Assembly: GCF_029215955.1 (NCBI RefSeq)
Contig: NZ_JAEMVA010000009.1
Location: 1 to 50,096 of the forward strand
Length of the DNA stretch: 50,096 nucleotides
Direction of reading: 5' to 3'
Source of the DNA: Sulfurimonas sp. SAG-AH-194-I05
GTDB taxonomy: Bacteria > Campylobacterota > Campylobacteria > Campylobacterales > Sulfurimonadaceae
A model generated the notes under the pieces. The model had not been told where the DNA came from. It saw nothing but the letters and a program-made list of their open reading frames with translations, and did not search any database. Shown here in pieces: positions 16,440-23,990 of the stretch; positions within the stretch are counted from its first letter, which is position 1, and each line of letters begins with the position of its first letter. A program made the translations under genes and the position numbers.

Positions 16440-16458
16440 TATAGTGAATATATATTCA
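16440..16458 (+). promoter_or_regulatory. Promoter with operator-like palindrome, copy 4 (perfect)
   Basis: TATAGT at 16440-16445 shares its last T with TGAATATATATTCA (16445-16458), a perfect 14-base palindrome. The arrangement matches those before the haem c protein gene and hydA. The real start codon of the metal permease lies 19 bases further on. Confidence 0.65.
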
Positions 16459-16476
16459 ATTGAATGGAGAAAGTGC

Positions 16477-17121
16477 ATGGAGTTATCTTTAGTTGTGATT
16501 TTTTGGTACGGGATTGTTCATGCTTTTGGACCTGACCATTTAAGTGCTATTGCAGATTTTTCTATTGGAAAAAATCAGAAAAAAACGCTTTTGATAACTT
16601 CTTTGTTTGCATTTGGACATGGGATGAGTCTTTTTATTTTTGCAAAGCTTTTGGAATCTGTAGAGATTTCTTCTGAGGTGTTGGCATATGGAGACTTTAT
16701 TTCTGCAAGTGTAATTATAGGAATGGGACTTTACTTACTTTTTCTTGTTGGTGCGAAGCGTATTCACTTGCGTAAACATATACACGAGAACAAAGAACAT
16801 GTCCATATATGGTTTGGCAAAGCACATCAACATACAGATGATTCACTCGCTAAAACATCTTCACTTACTTTAGGGCTTCTTATGGGTGCTGGTGGCGTTC
16901 GAGGAATGCTTATAACCTTAGGTGCAGTGAGTGGTGGGAATGTTGATTTCCTTATGGTTGGTGCATTTACACTTGGTGTTATGTTGGTTTTTGGCTTATT
17001 TGGAGTTGTTATGCTTTACATCAACCAAAACATTTTACGAAGTCTTACAAATGTACGACGAACATTTACTACAATAGGTGTAATTTCACTTCTTGTAGGA
17101 ACAAATATTTTATTAGGATAA
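16477..17121 (+). CDS. Nickel/cobalt-type metal permease
   Basis: This 214-residue membrane protein probably brings Ni2+ across the inner membrane for the hydrogenases. Its first helix carries HAFGPDHLSAI, matching the H-x4-DH metal-selectivity signature of NiCoT/RcnA/UreH-type permeases, and FGHGMSL supplies a second His site. A His-rich loop (residues about 97-127, HLRKHIH, HVHIWFGKAHQH) lies between hydrophobic segments. A GTG at 16444 opens the same frame, but GGAGAAAG right before the ATG at 16477 and the promoter palindrome at 16445 favour the later start. It heads the hypBCDEXA operon. Export rather than uptake cannot be excluded from sequence. Confidence 0.8.
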   Translation: MELSLVVIFWYGIVHAFGPDHLSAIADFSIGKNQKKTLLITSLFAFGHGMSLFIFAKLLESVEISSEVLAYGDFISASVIIGMGLYLLFLVGAKRIHLRKHIHENKEHVHIWFGKAHQHTDDSLAKTSSLTLGLLMGAGGVRGMLITLGAVSGGNVDFLMVGAFTLGVMLVFGLFGVVMLYINQNILRSLTNVRRTFTTIGVISLLVGTNILLG

Positions 17122-17134
17122 AGGGAGAGTTAAT

Positions 17135-17953
17135 ATGTGTGCAGATTGTGGATGTAGTATACGAGGAATAGAAGAAAAAAAAGAAGAACATAGTCATGAT
17201 GGTGGAAAAACATTTCATTCGCATGAAGCAAGCGAGGTCAATGATTCTGGTGCACATCAAAAAGCACATGAGCATTTACATCATAACCCACAGTTAAACG
17301 ATACAAAAACCATAGCAGTAATTCAAAAAATACTGGACAAAAATGACCAAGAGGCAGACCATAACAGAAAACATTTAGAAGATAAAAATGTTTTAGGGAT
17401 TAATCTGATGTCAAGTCCTGGTTCTGGAAAAACAACACTTTTGGAGTACTTAAGCGATGTAGCAGATTTTAAATTTGGAGTTGTTGAGGGTGACTTAGAA
17501 ACAGAACGTGATGCAAATCGTTTACGAGCAAAAGGAATTCCAGCAGAACAAATTCAAACTGGTACAGCATGTCATCTTGATGCATTTATGGTGCATAAAG
17601 GCTTACATCATATGCCTCTCGAGGATATAGATGTATGTTTTGTAGAAAATGTAGGTAATCTTGTCTGTCCTGCATCGTATGATGTTGGTTCACATTTAAA
17701 TATCGTACTTGTTTCTATCCCAGAGGGTGAAGATAAGATTGCAAAATACCCTGTAATGTTTCGCCAAGCTGATTTGATTCTCATTACTAAAACAGATTTA
17801 CTTCCACATTTTAAGTACGATATAGAAGCTGAAAAAGCTGAGGCGAGAAGAATTAAGCCAAATGTTGATATTTTAGAAGTGAATGTACATGATTTGGCAA
17901 GTATAAAAGCAGTTGCAGATTGGATAGAGTTTAAACGCAAGATGCGAGTGTAA
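17135..17953 (+). CDS. hypB: Nickel-insertion GTPase HypB
   Basis: This 272-residue GTPase delivers Ni2+ to the hydrogenase large subunit together with HypA. The N-terminus has the metal-binding CADCGC motif and then a His-rich stretch (about residues 24-52), which could store nickel. The G domain has P-loop SSPGSGKTT, EGDLETERDA, the metal and dimer site GTACHLDA, ENVGNLVCP and TKTD. It lies 13 bases after the permease stop with GGGAGAG upstream. Confidence 0.96.
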   Translation: MCADCGCSIRGIEEKKEEHSHDGGKTFHSHEASEVNDSGAHQKAHEHLHHNPQLNDTKTIAVIQKILDKNDQEADHNRKHLEDKNVLGINLMSSPGSGKTTLLEYLSDVADFKFGVVEGDLETERDANRLRAKGIPAEQIQTGTACHLDAFMVHKGLHHMPLEDIDVCFVENVGNLVCPASYDVGSHLNIVLVSIPEGEDKIAKYPVMFRQADLILITKTDLLPHFKYDIEAEKAEARRIKPNVDILEVNVHDLASIKAVADWIEFKRKMRV

Positions 17954-17955
17954 AG

Positions 17956-18264
17956 ATGTGTTTATCAATTCCAAGTAAAGTTGTAAAAATCTCAGATGAT
18001 AATACAATGTGTACAGTAGACACTATGGGTGTACAACGTGACGCAAACTTGATGATGATGGAAGATGGTTCTGTAGTTATTGGAGATTATGTGCTTTTAC
18101 ATATAGGATTTGTGATGAATAAAATCGATGATAAAGAAGCGCTTGCCTCCATAGATACGTATAAAGAAATACTATCTCTTTTAGACGAAGAAGATAGAAA
18201 AAAAGCTATTTTAGAAGATGACGAATGTCCAAATCGTGAGAGTGGTTTTGATGCAAAAACTTGA
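17956..18264 (+). CDS. hypC: Hydrogenase chaperone HypC
   Basis: This 102-residue chaperone carries the Fe(CN)2CO unit with HypD and binds the large subunit before nickel insertion. The essential N-terminal MCLSIP with Cys2 is intact, and the GDYVLLHIGF core is typical. It is about 20 residues longer than most HypC proteins, with an acidic tail (DEEDRKKAILEDDE) that overlaps the hypD start. It serves as partner for either or both hydrogenases; no second HypC is seen. Confidence 0.95.
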   Translation: MCLSIPSKVVKISDDNTMCTVDTMGVQRDANLMMMEDGSVVIGDYVLLHIGFVMNKIDDKEALASIDTYKEILSLLDEEDRKKAILEDDECPNRESGFDAKT

Positions 18265-19396
18265 ACTTAAAAATCTTTATGATGATTTTCGCGATGGAAA
18301 AACAATCCAAGCATACGCTAGAATCATTGCACAAGATGCAAAAAAATTAGATAAACCGATAAATATTATGGAAGTTTGTGGTGGTCATACGCATACGATA
18401 ATGAAGTTTGGATTGCCCCAACTCCTTCCAACAAATGTAAACTTTATTCACGGACCGGGTTGCCCTGTTTGCATCATGCCAAAAGAAAGAATAGACCACG
18501 CGTATGTGCTTTCACAGCAAGAAAATGTGATTCTAGTAACCCTAGGCGATATGATAAAAGTACCCGGTTCTAACGGAAGTCTTCAAGATGCACGAGCAAA
18601 GGGTGCTGATGTTCGTTTTGTGTACTCACCAATGGAATGTATAAAAATAGCTGAAGAAAATCCTGATAAAAAGATAATCTTTTTTGCCATAGGTTTTGAA
18701 ACAACAACGCCAATGACTGCAGTTCTAGTCGAGCAAACTATACAACAAAAAATACCAAACTTACTTTTTCATATAAACCATGTAACTGTCCCTGAAGTGA
18801 TGGTAGAGCTTATAGATAGCCGTGATGTGCATGTAGATTCTTATAACAATCAAATAGACGCTTTTTTAGGGCCAAGCCATGTAAGCGTAATAGCAGGTTC
18901 AAAAATCTACGATACATTTCCAAAAGACTATGGTCGTCCTGTTGTTGTAACTGGTTTTGAGCCTGTTGATGCGATGCAGGGGATTAGCATGATAGTCAAA
19001 CAGTTTGTAGAAAAAAGATGCGAGCTTGAAGTGCAATACAAACGAGTGGTAAATCATGATGGAAACGTAAAGGCACAAAAACTTATAGAAACATACTTTG
19101 AAAAAATGAGCCTTTTTCGTTGGAGAGGTTTAGGAAATGTTCCAGATAGTGGACTAAAACTAAGAAATTCGTTCGCACATTTAGATGCAGAAAAAGTGTA
19201 CAAAAGTGTACTTCCTATTGCCGAGATAGAAGACCACAAACTTTGTATATGTGGTGATATTTTACGCGGTATGGCTAAACCTCAAGAGTGTACTATTTTT
19301 GGAACTGCATGTAAACCTACTACGCCTATTGGCTCGTGTATGGTGAGTAGTGAAGGTGCGTGTGCTGCGTACTATAAGTATGGAAACCTAATTTAA
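18251..19396 (+). CDS. hypD: Fe(CN)2CO scaffold protein HypD
   Basis: HypD assembles the Fe(CN)2CO group with HypC and HypE and holds a [4Fe-4S] cluster. Visible motifs are EVCGGHTH, HGPGCPVC, GFETTTP and a C-terminal cysteine set (CICGDI, QECTIFGTACKP, GSCMVS). I use the ATG at 18251 (381 residues), which agrees with the family's usual N-terminus (MQKLELKNLYDDFRD); the frame is open from 18218, inside hypC. The ribosome site is weak, so coupling to hypC translation (overlap 14 bases) is likely. Confidence 0.95.
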   Translation: MQKLELKNLYDDFRDGKTIQAYARIIAQDAKKLDKPINIMEVCGGHTHTIMKFGLPQLLPTNVNFIHGPGCPVCIMPKERIDHAYVLSQQENVILVTLGDMIKVPGSNGSLQDARAKGADVRFVYSPMECIKIAEENPDKKIIFFAIGFETTTPMTAVLVEQTIQQKIPNLLFHINHVTVPEVMVELIDSRDVHVDSYNNQIDAFLGPSHVSVIAGSKIYDTFPKDYGRPVVVTGFEPVDAMQGISMIVKQFVEKRCELEVQYKRVVNHDGNVKAQKLIETYFEKMSLFRWRGLGNVPDSGLKLRNSFAHLDAEKVYKSVLPIAEIEDHKLCICGDILRGMAKPQECTIFGTACKPTTPIGSCMVSSEGACAAYYKYGNLI

Positions 19397-20388
19397 TGAC
19401 AAAAACTATTACTATTGCCCACGGAAATGGTGGCGAAGAAAACAATGAACTTATAAAAAAAGTATTTTACAAACATTTTAAAAATGATATTTTAGAAAAA
19501 AGTGAAGATGCTGCAGTTATTGAAGATGGAAAGTTAGCTTTTACTACCGATTCTTTTACCGTAAGTCCTCTTTTTTTCCCTGGTGGAGATATAGGAAAAC
19601 TTGCAGTCTGTGGAACATGTAACGACCTTGCTATGATGGGTGCTAAGCCTAAGTATATGACTTGTTCTGTCATTATAGAAGAGGGTTTCTCTACGCGTGA
19701 TTTAGAGAGAATCGTGAAGTCTATGAAAAAAGAACTCGATATTAACGGTGCTATCGTTGTAAGTGGGGACACTAAAGTAGTCCCACGAGGAAGTGTAGAT
19801 AAGCTTTTTATAAACACAACTGGAATCGGAGAGATTGAGCATAAGGGAATCTCCGCTTCAAATCTTCGTGATGGAATGAGCGTTTTTGTAAGTCGTGATG
19901 TTGGAACACATGGTGCAACTATATTTGCAGCACGAGAGGGTATAGAGCTTGAGAGTACACTTCAAACGGACTGTGCTTCACTCTACCCACAAGTAAAAAA
20001 ACTTATAGATTCTGGCATAAAAATCGTAGCTATGCGTGATGCAACGCGTGGTGGGGTAAGTGCTGTTTTAAACGAATGGGCAAAAAGTTCAGATGTCTGC
20101 ATAGAGGTAGAAGAAGAAAGTATTCCTGTGCAAGAAGAGGTGCGTGGAATCTGTGAGATGTTAGGATTTGAAGCGATAGACCTTGCGAACGAGGGTACTT
20201 TTGTTTTGTGTGTGGCTAAGGAAGATGAAGCAAAAGCATTTGAAGTCTTACAACAAACACATACTACGGCAAGGCTCATAGCAAGTGTAAGTGAACAGTA
20301 TAAGGGACGGGTGATACTTAACTCCTCTTGGGGTACAAAACGCTTTTTAGATTTACCTACGGGTGAGTTACTTCCTCGTATTTGCTAA
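19396..20388 (+). CDS. hypE: Carbamoyl dehydratase HypE
   Basis: This 330-residue enzyme dehydrates the thiocarbamate received from HypF to a thiocyanate, the direct source of the CN ligands. The protein ends in PRIC, the C-terminal Cys that carries the group. HGNGGEEN, the FTTDSFTVSP metal and ATP loop and GGDIGKLAVCGT match the PurM-like fold of the family. It overlaps hypD by one base. Confidence 0.97.
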   Translation: MTKTITIAHGNGGEENNELIKKVFYKHFKNDILEKSEDAAVIEDGKLAFTTDSFTVSPLFFPGGDIGKLAVCGTCNDLAMMGAKPKYMTCSVIIEEGFSTRDLERIVKSMKKELDINGAIVVSGDTKVVPRGSVDKLFINTTGIGEIEHKGISASNLRDGMSVFVSRDVGTHGATIFAAREGIELESTLQTDCASLYPQVKKLIDSGIKIVAMRDATRGGVSAVLNEWAKSSDVCIEVEEESIPVQEEVRGICEMLGFEAIDLANEGTFVLCVAKEDEAKAFEVLQQTHTTARLIASVSEQYKGRVILNSSWGTKRFLDLPTGELLPRIC

Positions 20389-20397
20389 GAGTAGTGG

Positions 20398-22032
20398 ATG
20401 AAGATTCTTCTTTTAGTTACGGCATTTAACTCCCAAACACAGGCTATTTACACAAGGCTAAAAGATTTAAGCCATGCTGTGAGCGTTTGTTTTGCTAGAA
20501 GTGAACTCCAAACACTTCGGGAGATAGAAGCATTTGAACCAGAACTGATTCTATGCCCCTTTTTAAAAAGTTTTATTGCTCCAAGTATTTATGAGAACTA
20601 TCCTGTATATATTTTTCATCCTGGTCCACGAGGTGACAGAGGTTCAAACTCTTTAGAGCATGCACTAAGTGGCGATTCTAAAGAGTGGGGTATAGTTGTC
20701 CTTCGTGCAAATAGTGAGTACGATGGTGGTAATATTTATGCACAAAAAGAATTTGCACTTAGAAAAACATACAAGGCATCTTTGTATAGACAAGAGATAG
20801 TGAGAGCTTCGCTTGATGCTTTAGAGATTTTGTTTGAAAATATAAAAAATGATGACTTCATCCCTCAAGAGCTTCATCCAATTCATTCAATATTTACACA
20901 AGAACAAAGGGCTATAAACTGGCTCAATGATTCTACACAGACTATCGTAGATAAGATTTACTTGAGTGATTCTTACCCTGGAGTACTTGATGAGATTCTC
21001 GAAATAAAGTGTTACCTGTTTGGTGTGCATAAAGAAGATAAGCTTAGAGGAAAACCTAAAGAGGTTTTAGCCAAGCGTGATGGGGCTATTTGTGTAGCAA
21101 CTGTAGATGGTGCAGTATGGATTAGTCATTTAAAAGAAGTAGGTACTTTTAAATTACCAGCGACCTATGTACTCAAAGAAAAACTCCAAGGTATAAAAGA
21201 AGAGCGACTCCCTCTTGTTTTTAATGGGAGTTATAAGACATTTTATGAGATAAGTATGCAAAAAAAAGAAAATGTAGCCTACTTGCATTTTAACTTTCAT
21301 AATGGTGCTATGCACACTGCACAATGTATTCGCCTGAAATACGCGATAGAATATCTCAAGAATGAGTGCGATGTACTTGTACTTATGGGTGGAGAAGACT
21401 TTTTCTCAAACGGGATTCATCTAAACATCTTAGAAGACAGCCAAAAACAAGGTGAGGATGGTTGGGCAAATATAAATGCTATGAATGATGTAGTTAAAAG
21501 CATTCTTTACGCTGATGAAGTAGTAACTATAGCCTCTTTTTCTCGCAATGCAGGAGCAGGTGGTGTCTTTATGGGTCTTGCTTGTGACTATGTTGTTGCA
21601 CAAGAAGGAGTTGTTCTAAATCCTCACTATAAAATACTAGGCTTAAGTGGGAGCGAGTACCATACCTATACTTTAGCAAAACGAGTGGGTGAGCAAGTAG
21701 CAAAAAAATTACTTGAGGATTGTTTGCCTATTTCTGTGACAAAAGCAAAAGATTTAGGAATGATTGATGAAGTTTTTTCATCTGAGAACTACTTAGAATC
21801 ACTCCATAGCTTTGTTGTAAAAAAACATAGCGATGAGTTTTTATGGGAAAAAGAAGATTACCTAGAAGAAAACAGAGAAAAAATAGAAGCTTTCAAAGAA
21901 ATAGAACTAGAAATAATGCATCCAGAATTTTGGAATAAATCGAGTGCATTTCATAAGTTACGCTTTGACTTTGTTCATAAAGTATGCCCAAGCAGTACAC
22001 CACAAAGATTACAATACATAAAGGAAAAATAA
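20398..22032 (+). CDS. hypX: HypX/HoxX, CO-ligand-forming maturation enzyme
   Basis: HypX makes the CO ligand of the NiFe site from a formyl group of formyl-tetrahydrofolate, a route linked to hydrogenase assembly in the presence of O2. The N-terminal half is formyltransferase-like (HPGPRGDRGSNSLEHA); the C-terminal half is a crotonase-like domain (GGEDFFSNGIHLN, FSRNAGAGGVFMGLA, LGLSGSEYHTYTLAKRVG). The length, 544 residues, is normal. It sits between hypE and hypA. Its presence suggests the organism makes its hydrogenase under microoxic or oxic conditions. An additional source of CO cannot be excluded. Confidence 0.93.
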   Translation: MKILLLVTAFNSQTQAIYTRLKDLSHAVSVCFARSELQTLREIEAFEPELILCPFLKSFIAPSIYENYPVYIFHPGPRGDRGSNSLEHALSGDSKEWGIVVLRANSEYDGGNIYAQKEFALRKTYKASLYRQEIVRASLDALEILFENIKNDDFIPQELHPIHSIFTQEQRAINWLNDSTQTIVDKIYLSDSYPGVLDEILEIKCYLFGVHKEDKLRGKPKEVLAKRDGAICVATVDGAVWISHLKEVGTFKLPATYVLKEKLQGIKEERLPLVFNGSYKTFYEISMQKKENVAYLHFNFHNGAMHTAQCIRLKYAIEYLKNECDVLVLMGGEDFFSNGIHLNILEDSQKQGEDGWANINAMNDVVKSILYADEVVTIASFSRNAGAGGVFMGLACDYVVAQEGVVLNPHYKILGLSGSEYHTYTLAKRVGEQVAKKLLEDCLPISVTKAKDLGMIDEVFSSENYLESLHSFVVKKHSDEFLWEKEDYLEENREKIEAFKEIELEIMHPEFWNKSSAFHKLRFDFVHKVCPSSTPQRLQYIKEK

Positions 22033-22033
22033 A

Positions 22034-22375
22034 ATGCACGAATATAGCGTAGTCCAAGCCTTACTCAACCAGTGTGAAGAGGTAGCTGCAAAAAATGATG
22101 CCACAAAGGTGCTAAAAATCATTGTAAAGATTGGAGTAATGGCAGGAATAGAGATACATCTTTTTGAAGTTGCTTTTGATACCTTTAAAGAGGGAACCTT
22201 GTGCGATGAAGCAGAGTTGATTGTAAATCCTCAAAAGCTTAAACTAGAATGTAAAGAGTGTGGGCATGTATTTGAAGTGGATGAAGTGCGTTATTTTTGC
22301 AATGAATGTGAAAGTTTAAGAGTTAAAGTGCTTGATGGGGAAGATATGTTCCTTATGAGCTTAGAGATGAAATAA
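22034..22375 (+). CDS. hypA: Nickel metallochaperone HypA
   Basis: This 113-residue protein binds Ni2+ through the N-terminal Met-His-Glu (MHEYS) and a structural zinc through two CxxC pairs (CKEC, CNEC). It works with HypB in nickel delivery. It starts one base after the hypX stop region, with AAGGAAAA upstream. Length and motifs are typical. Confidence 0.96.
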   Translation: MHEYSVVQALLNQCEEVAAKNDATKVLKIIVKIGVMAGIEIHLFEVAFDTFKEGTLCDEAELIVNPQKLKLECKECGHVFEVDEVRYFCNECESLRVKVLDGEDMFLMSLEMK

Positions 22376-22384
22376 GGAAGTAAA

Positions 22385-23152
22385 ATGCAAGAATATTGGG
22401 AACTTTATATGAAAAACTTAGAGGGTAAAGTAGCCTCTATACAGTTTAATGCAGGTATTTCTATGGATATAGAGGAGATACAATATACCTATCCTACAGT
22501 GGCGTATGTAAAAGTAAAGTTAAAAGACCCTAAAGAAAATGGTCTTTTAAGCGAATACGAAGAACCTGAAATACTTTTTATGGAAGATAAGCTTGAAGCT
22601 TCTATGATAAAGTTTCGTATAGGAAAGTATGTTGGTCGCGTTATTTCAGATGGGTATGTAACTTTTTTGTATTATGTTCAGTACACGTATAACTGGCAAG
22701 ATTTTATGGACTTTGCTATGAGCGAGAACACGGCTTATGAGGTTACAAATGGTCATAATGAAGATGCAGAGTGGAACTACTATAAAAAGCTCCTTTACCC
22801 CACAGCCAAAGAATGGCAACGCATTCAAAATCATAAAGTATGCGACAACCTAAGAGAACAAGGCGACAGCTTACAAGTCCCTCGTGCTATAGAACATAAT
22901 GTGTACTTTTTAAATGATGAAAATGAAGAGGTCTTAACGCAGGCACTAGAAAAAGAAGGCTTTAAAATAAAAGAAAAAATCACGAATGAAGATGGAGTAA
23001 AGGGTTTGAATTTTTACCGTGTAGACAAACCTTTTTATCATGATATAGATACTATGACATTAGCACTTATAGAAATGTCAGAATCTTATAATGCGCAGTA
23101 CGATGGTTGGGAAACGAGTGTAGTGAAGTCTGCGATGCAACAAGGAATCTAG
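22385..23152 (+). CDS. DUF695-RraB two-domain protein
   Basis: This 255-residue soluble protein has an N-terminal region resembling DUF695 (residues about 1-135, with YVKVKLKDP and TFLYYVQYTYNW) and a C-terminal RraB-like region (PRAIEHNVYFLNDENEEVL and after). RraB proteins in enterobacteria modulate RNase E; the role of such fusions here is unknown. It is the last gene of the hyp operon, 9 bases after hypA with AAGGAAG upstream, so it is transcribed with maturation genes. Domain assignment is by pattern, not by search. Confidence 0.7.
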   Translation: MQEYWELYMKNLEGKVASIQFNAGISMDIEEIQYTYPTVAYVKVKLKDPKENGLLSEYEEPEILFMEDKLEASMIKFRIGKYVGRVISDGYVTFLYYVQYTYNWQDFMDFAMSENTAYEVTNGHNEDAEWNYYKKLLYPTAKEWQRIQNHKVCDNLREQGDSLQVPRAIEHNVYFLNDENEEVLTQALEKEGFKIKEKITNEDGVKGLNFYRVDKPFYHDIDTMTLALIEMSESYNAQYDGWETSVVKSAMQQGI

Positions 23153-23163
23153 TAGATTCTTTG
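23141..23163. terminator. Hairpin at the end of the hyp operon
   Basis: CAAGGAATCT and AGATTCTTTG pair as a 10-base stem (one G-T wobble) around the loop AGT. It overlaps the stop of the DUF695-RraB gene and abuts the stop of the minus-strand 41-residue gene, so it may end transcription from both sides. The following T tract is short (TTTGTTATT). Confidence 0.5.
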
Positions 23164-23289
23164 TTATTGAAAAGTTGTATAGATAATAAAGCCGATAAAG
23201 AGTAAAAAAACGATACTTGCTCCGTACCCAAACTTCACTTCTTCTTGTGGTTCTAAGGCTTCTTTTTCTGTTGAAGTATTTTCTTGCAT
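23164..23289 (-). CDS. 41-residue single-pass membrane peptide
   Basis: The frame starts with MQENTSTEKEALEPQEEVKF, then GYGA and a strongly hydrophobic helix (SIVFLLFIGFIIYTT) before the stop. Charge and hydrophobic layout are those of a real small membrane protein: acidic soluble head, one helix, short tail. A purine-rich GAGAGAG lies before the ATG. It follows the minus-strand maturation protease after 25 bases, so the two are probably co-transcribed. No family recognised. Confidence 0.6.
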   Translation of the reverse strand: MQENTSTEKEALEPQEEVKFGYGASIVFLLFIGFIIYTTFQ

Positions 23290-23314
23290 AATTTCTCTCT
23301 CTTATTTTATTTTT

Positions 23315-23848
23315 TTAAATCATAACCCCAGAAGGGTCTTTCGCTCTTTGCATAATCTCTGATAATGTAGTCGTCGAAGATGTTTGTGAATGTTGTATAC
23401 CTTCTTTTTGTAGGTACTGAAGTACAACAGAAATATAATCATCAAAAGCATCTATGATTTCACTACTTAAACCAAAAGCAAAGCTAACCTCTGCAGGAAC
23501 AATCCCAATTACAATAGCTTGAGGAAGTTCCTTTCCTTGAAGCTCCATCATATCCATACATTGTAAGATCCCAATCTCGTGTGCACCACCATTGTTTAAA
23601 CCATAACCAGAGATCTCTTTTGCTGGAATGGCATAAATAGAAGCAGGAGTATCGTTGAGTTGAAGACAATCTAAAACAACTATATGCGAATTTTCTTCAA
23701 GTACATTATAGAGATGTATACCCTCTACTCCACCATTTATGATTTCTACTTCTTGTGAAAAAATATAGTTCTCGTTGAGGTATGATGCAGCGTAAACGCC
23801 TAGCCCATCATCTTTTTGCAATACATTTCCTATACCAACTACAACCAT
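23315..23848 (-). CDS. Hydrogenase maturation protease, canonical form
   Basis: This 177-residue member of the HupD/HybD family has all three expected metal-site regions: GIGNVLQKDDGLG, VVLDCLQ and GGAHEIGI. It should remove the C-terminal tail of a hydrogenase large subunit. It is encoded opposite the hyp operon with its own promoter. With HydD (altered Asp region) and the short protease after hupL, this gives three candidates for two large subunits; which protease serves which is unclear. The C-terminal 25 residues (SQTSSTTTLS) look flexible. Confidence 0.88.
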   Translation of the reverse strand: MVVVGIGNVLQKDDGLGVYAASYLNENYIFSQEVEIINGGVEGIHLYNVLEENSHIVVLDCLQLNDTPASIYAIPAKEISGYGLNNGGAHEIGILQCMDMMELQGKELPQAIVIGIVPAEVSFAFGLSSEIIDAFDDYISVVLQYLQKEGIQHSQTSSTTTLSEIMQRAKDPSGVMI

Positions 23849-23873
23849 ACATATCCATTTTTTTATCTTTTCA

Positions 23874-23879
23874 ATTATA
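23874..23879 (-). promoter_or_regulatory. Putative -10 box for the minus-strand maturation protease
   Basis: The minus strand reads TATAAT 25 bases upstream of the protease ATG, giving a leader of about 20 bases. No clear -35 box is present. The ycaO promoter on the other strand may use TATATT at 23944-23949. Confidence 0.45.
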
Positions 23880-23990
23880 CTCTCTTTAGCTTTAAGGAGT
23901 TTAACTCATGCGTACTTTTACCAACTTCTAATGCTTTATTTGTTATATTAAAATACTAATCAATATGCAAAAAAAAATACTAGGAAAATT

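Noticed and set aside
16440..16458. NikR or Fur box in front of the nickel permease
   Set aside because: The palindrome does not fit the long-spaced TATTATT-N11-AATAATA type or the Fur consensus, and the same element occurs before hydA and the haem c gene.
16444..16476. GTG start giving the metal permease 11 more residues
   Set aside because: It would put the start inside the promoter palindrome; GGAGAAAG and the ATG at 16477 are far better.
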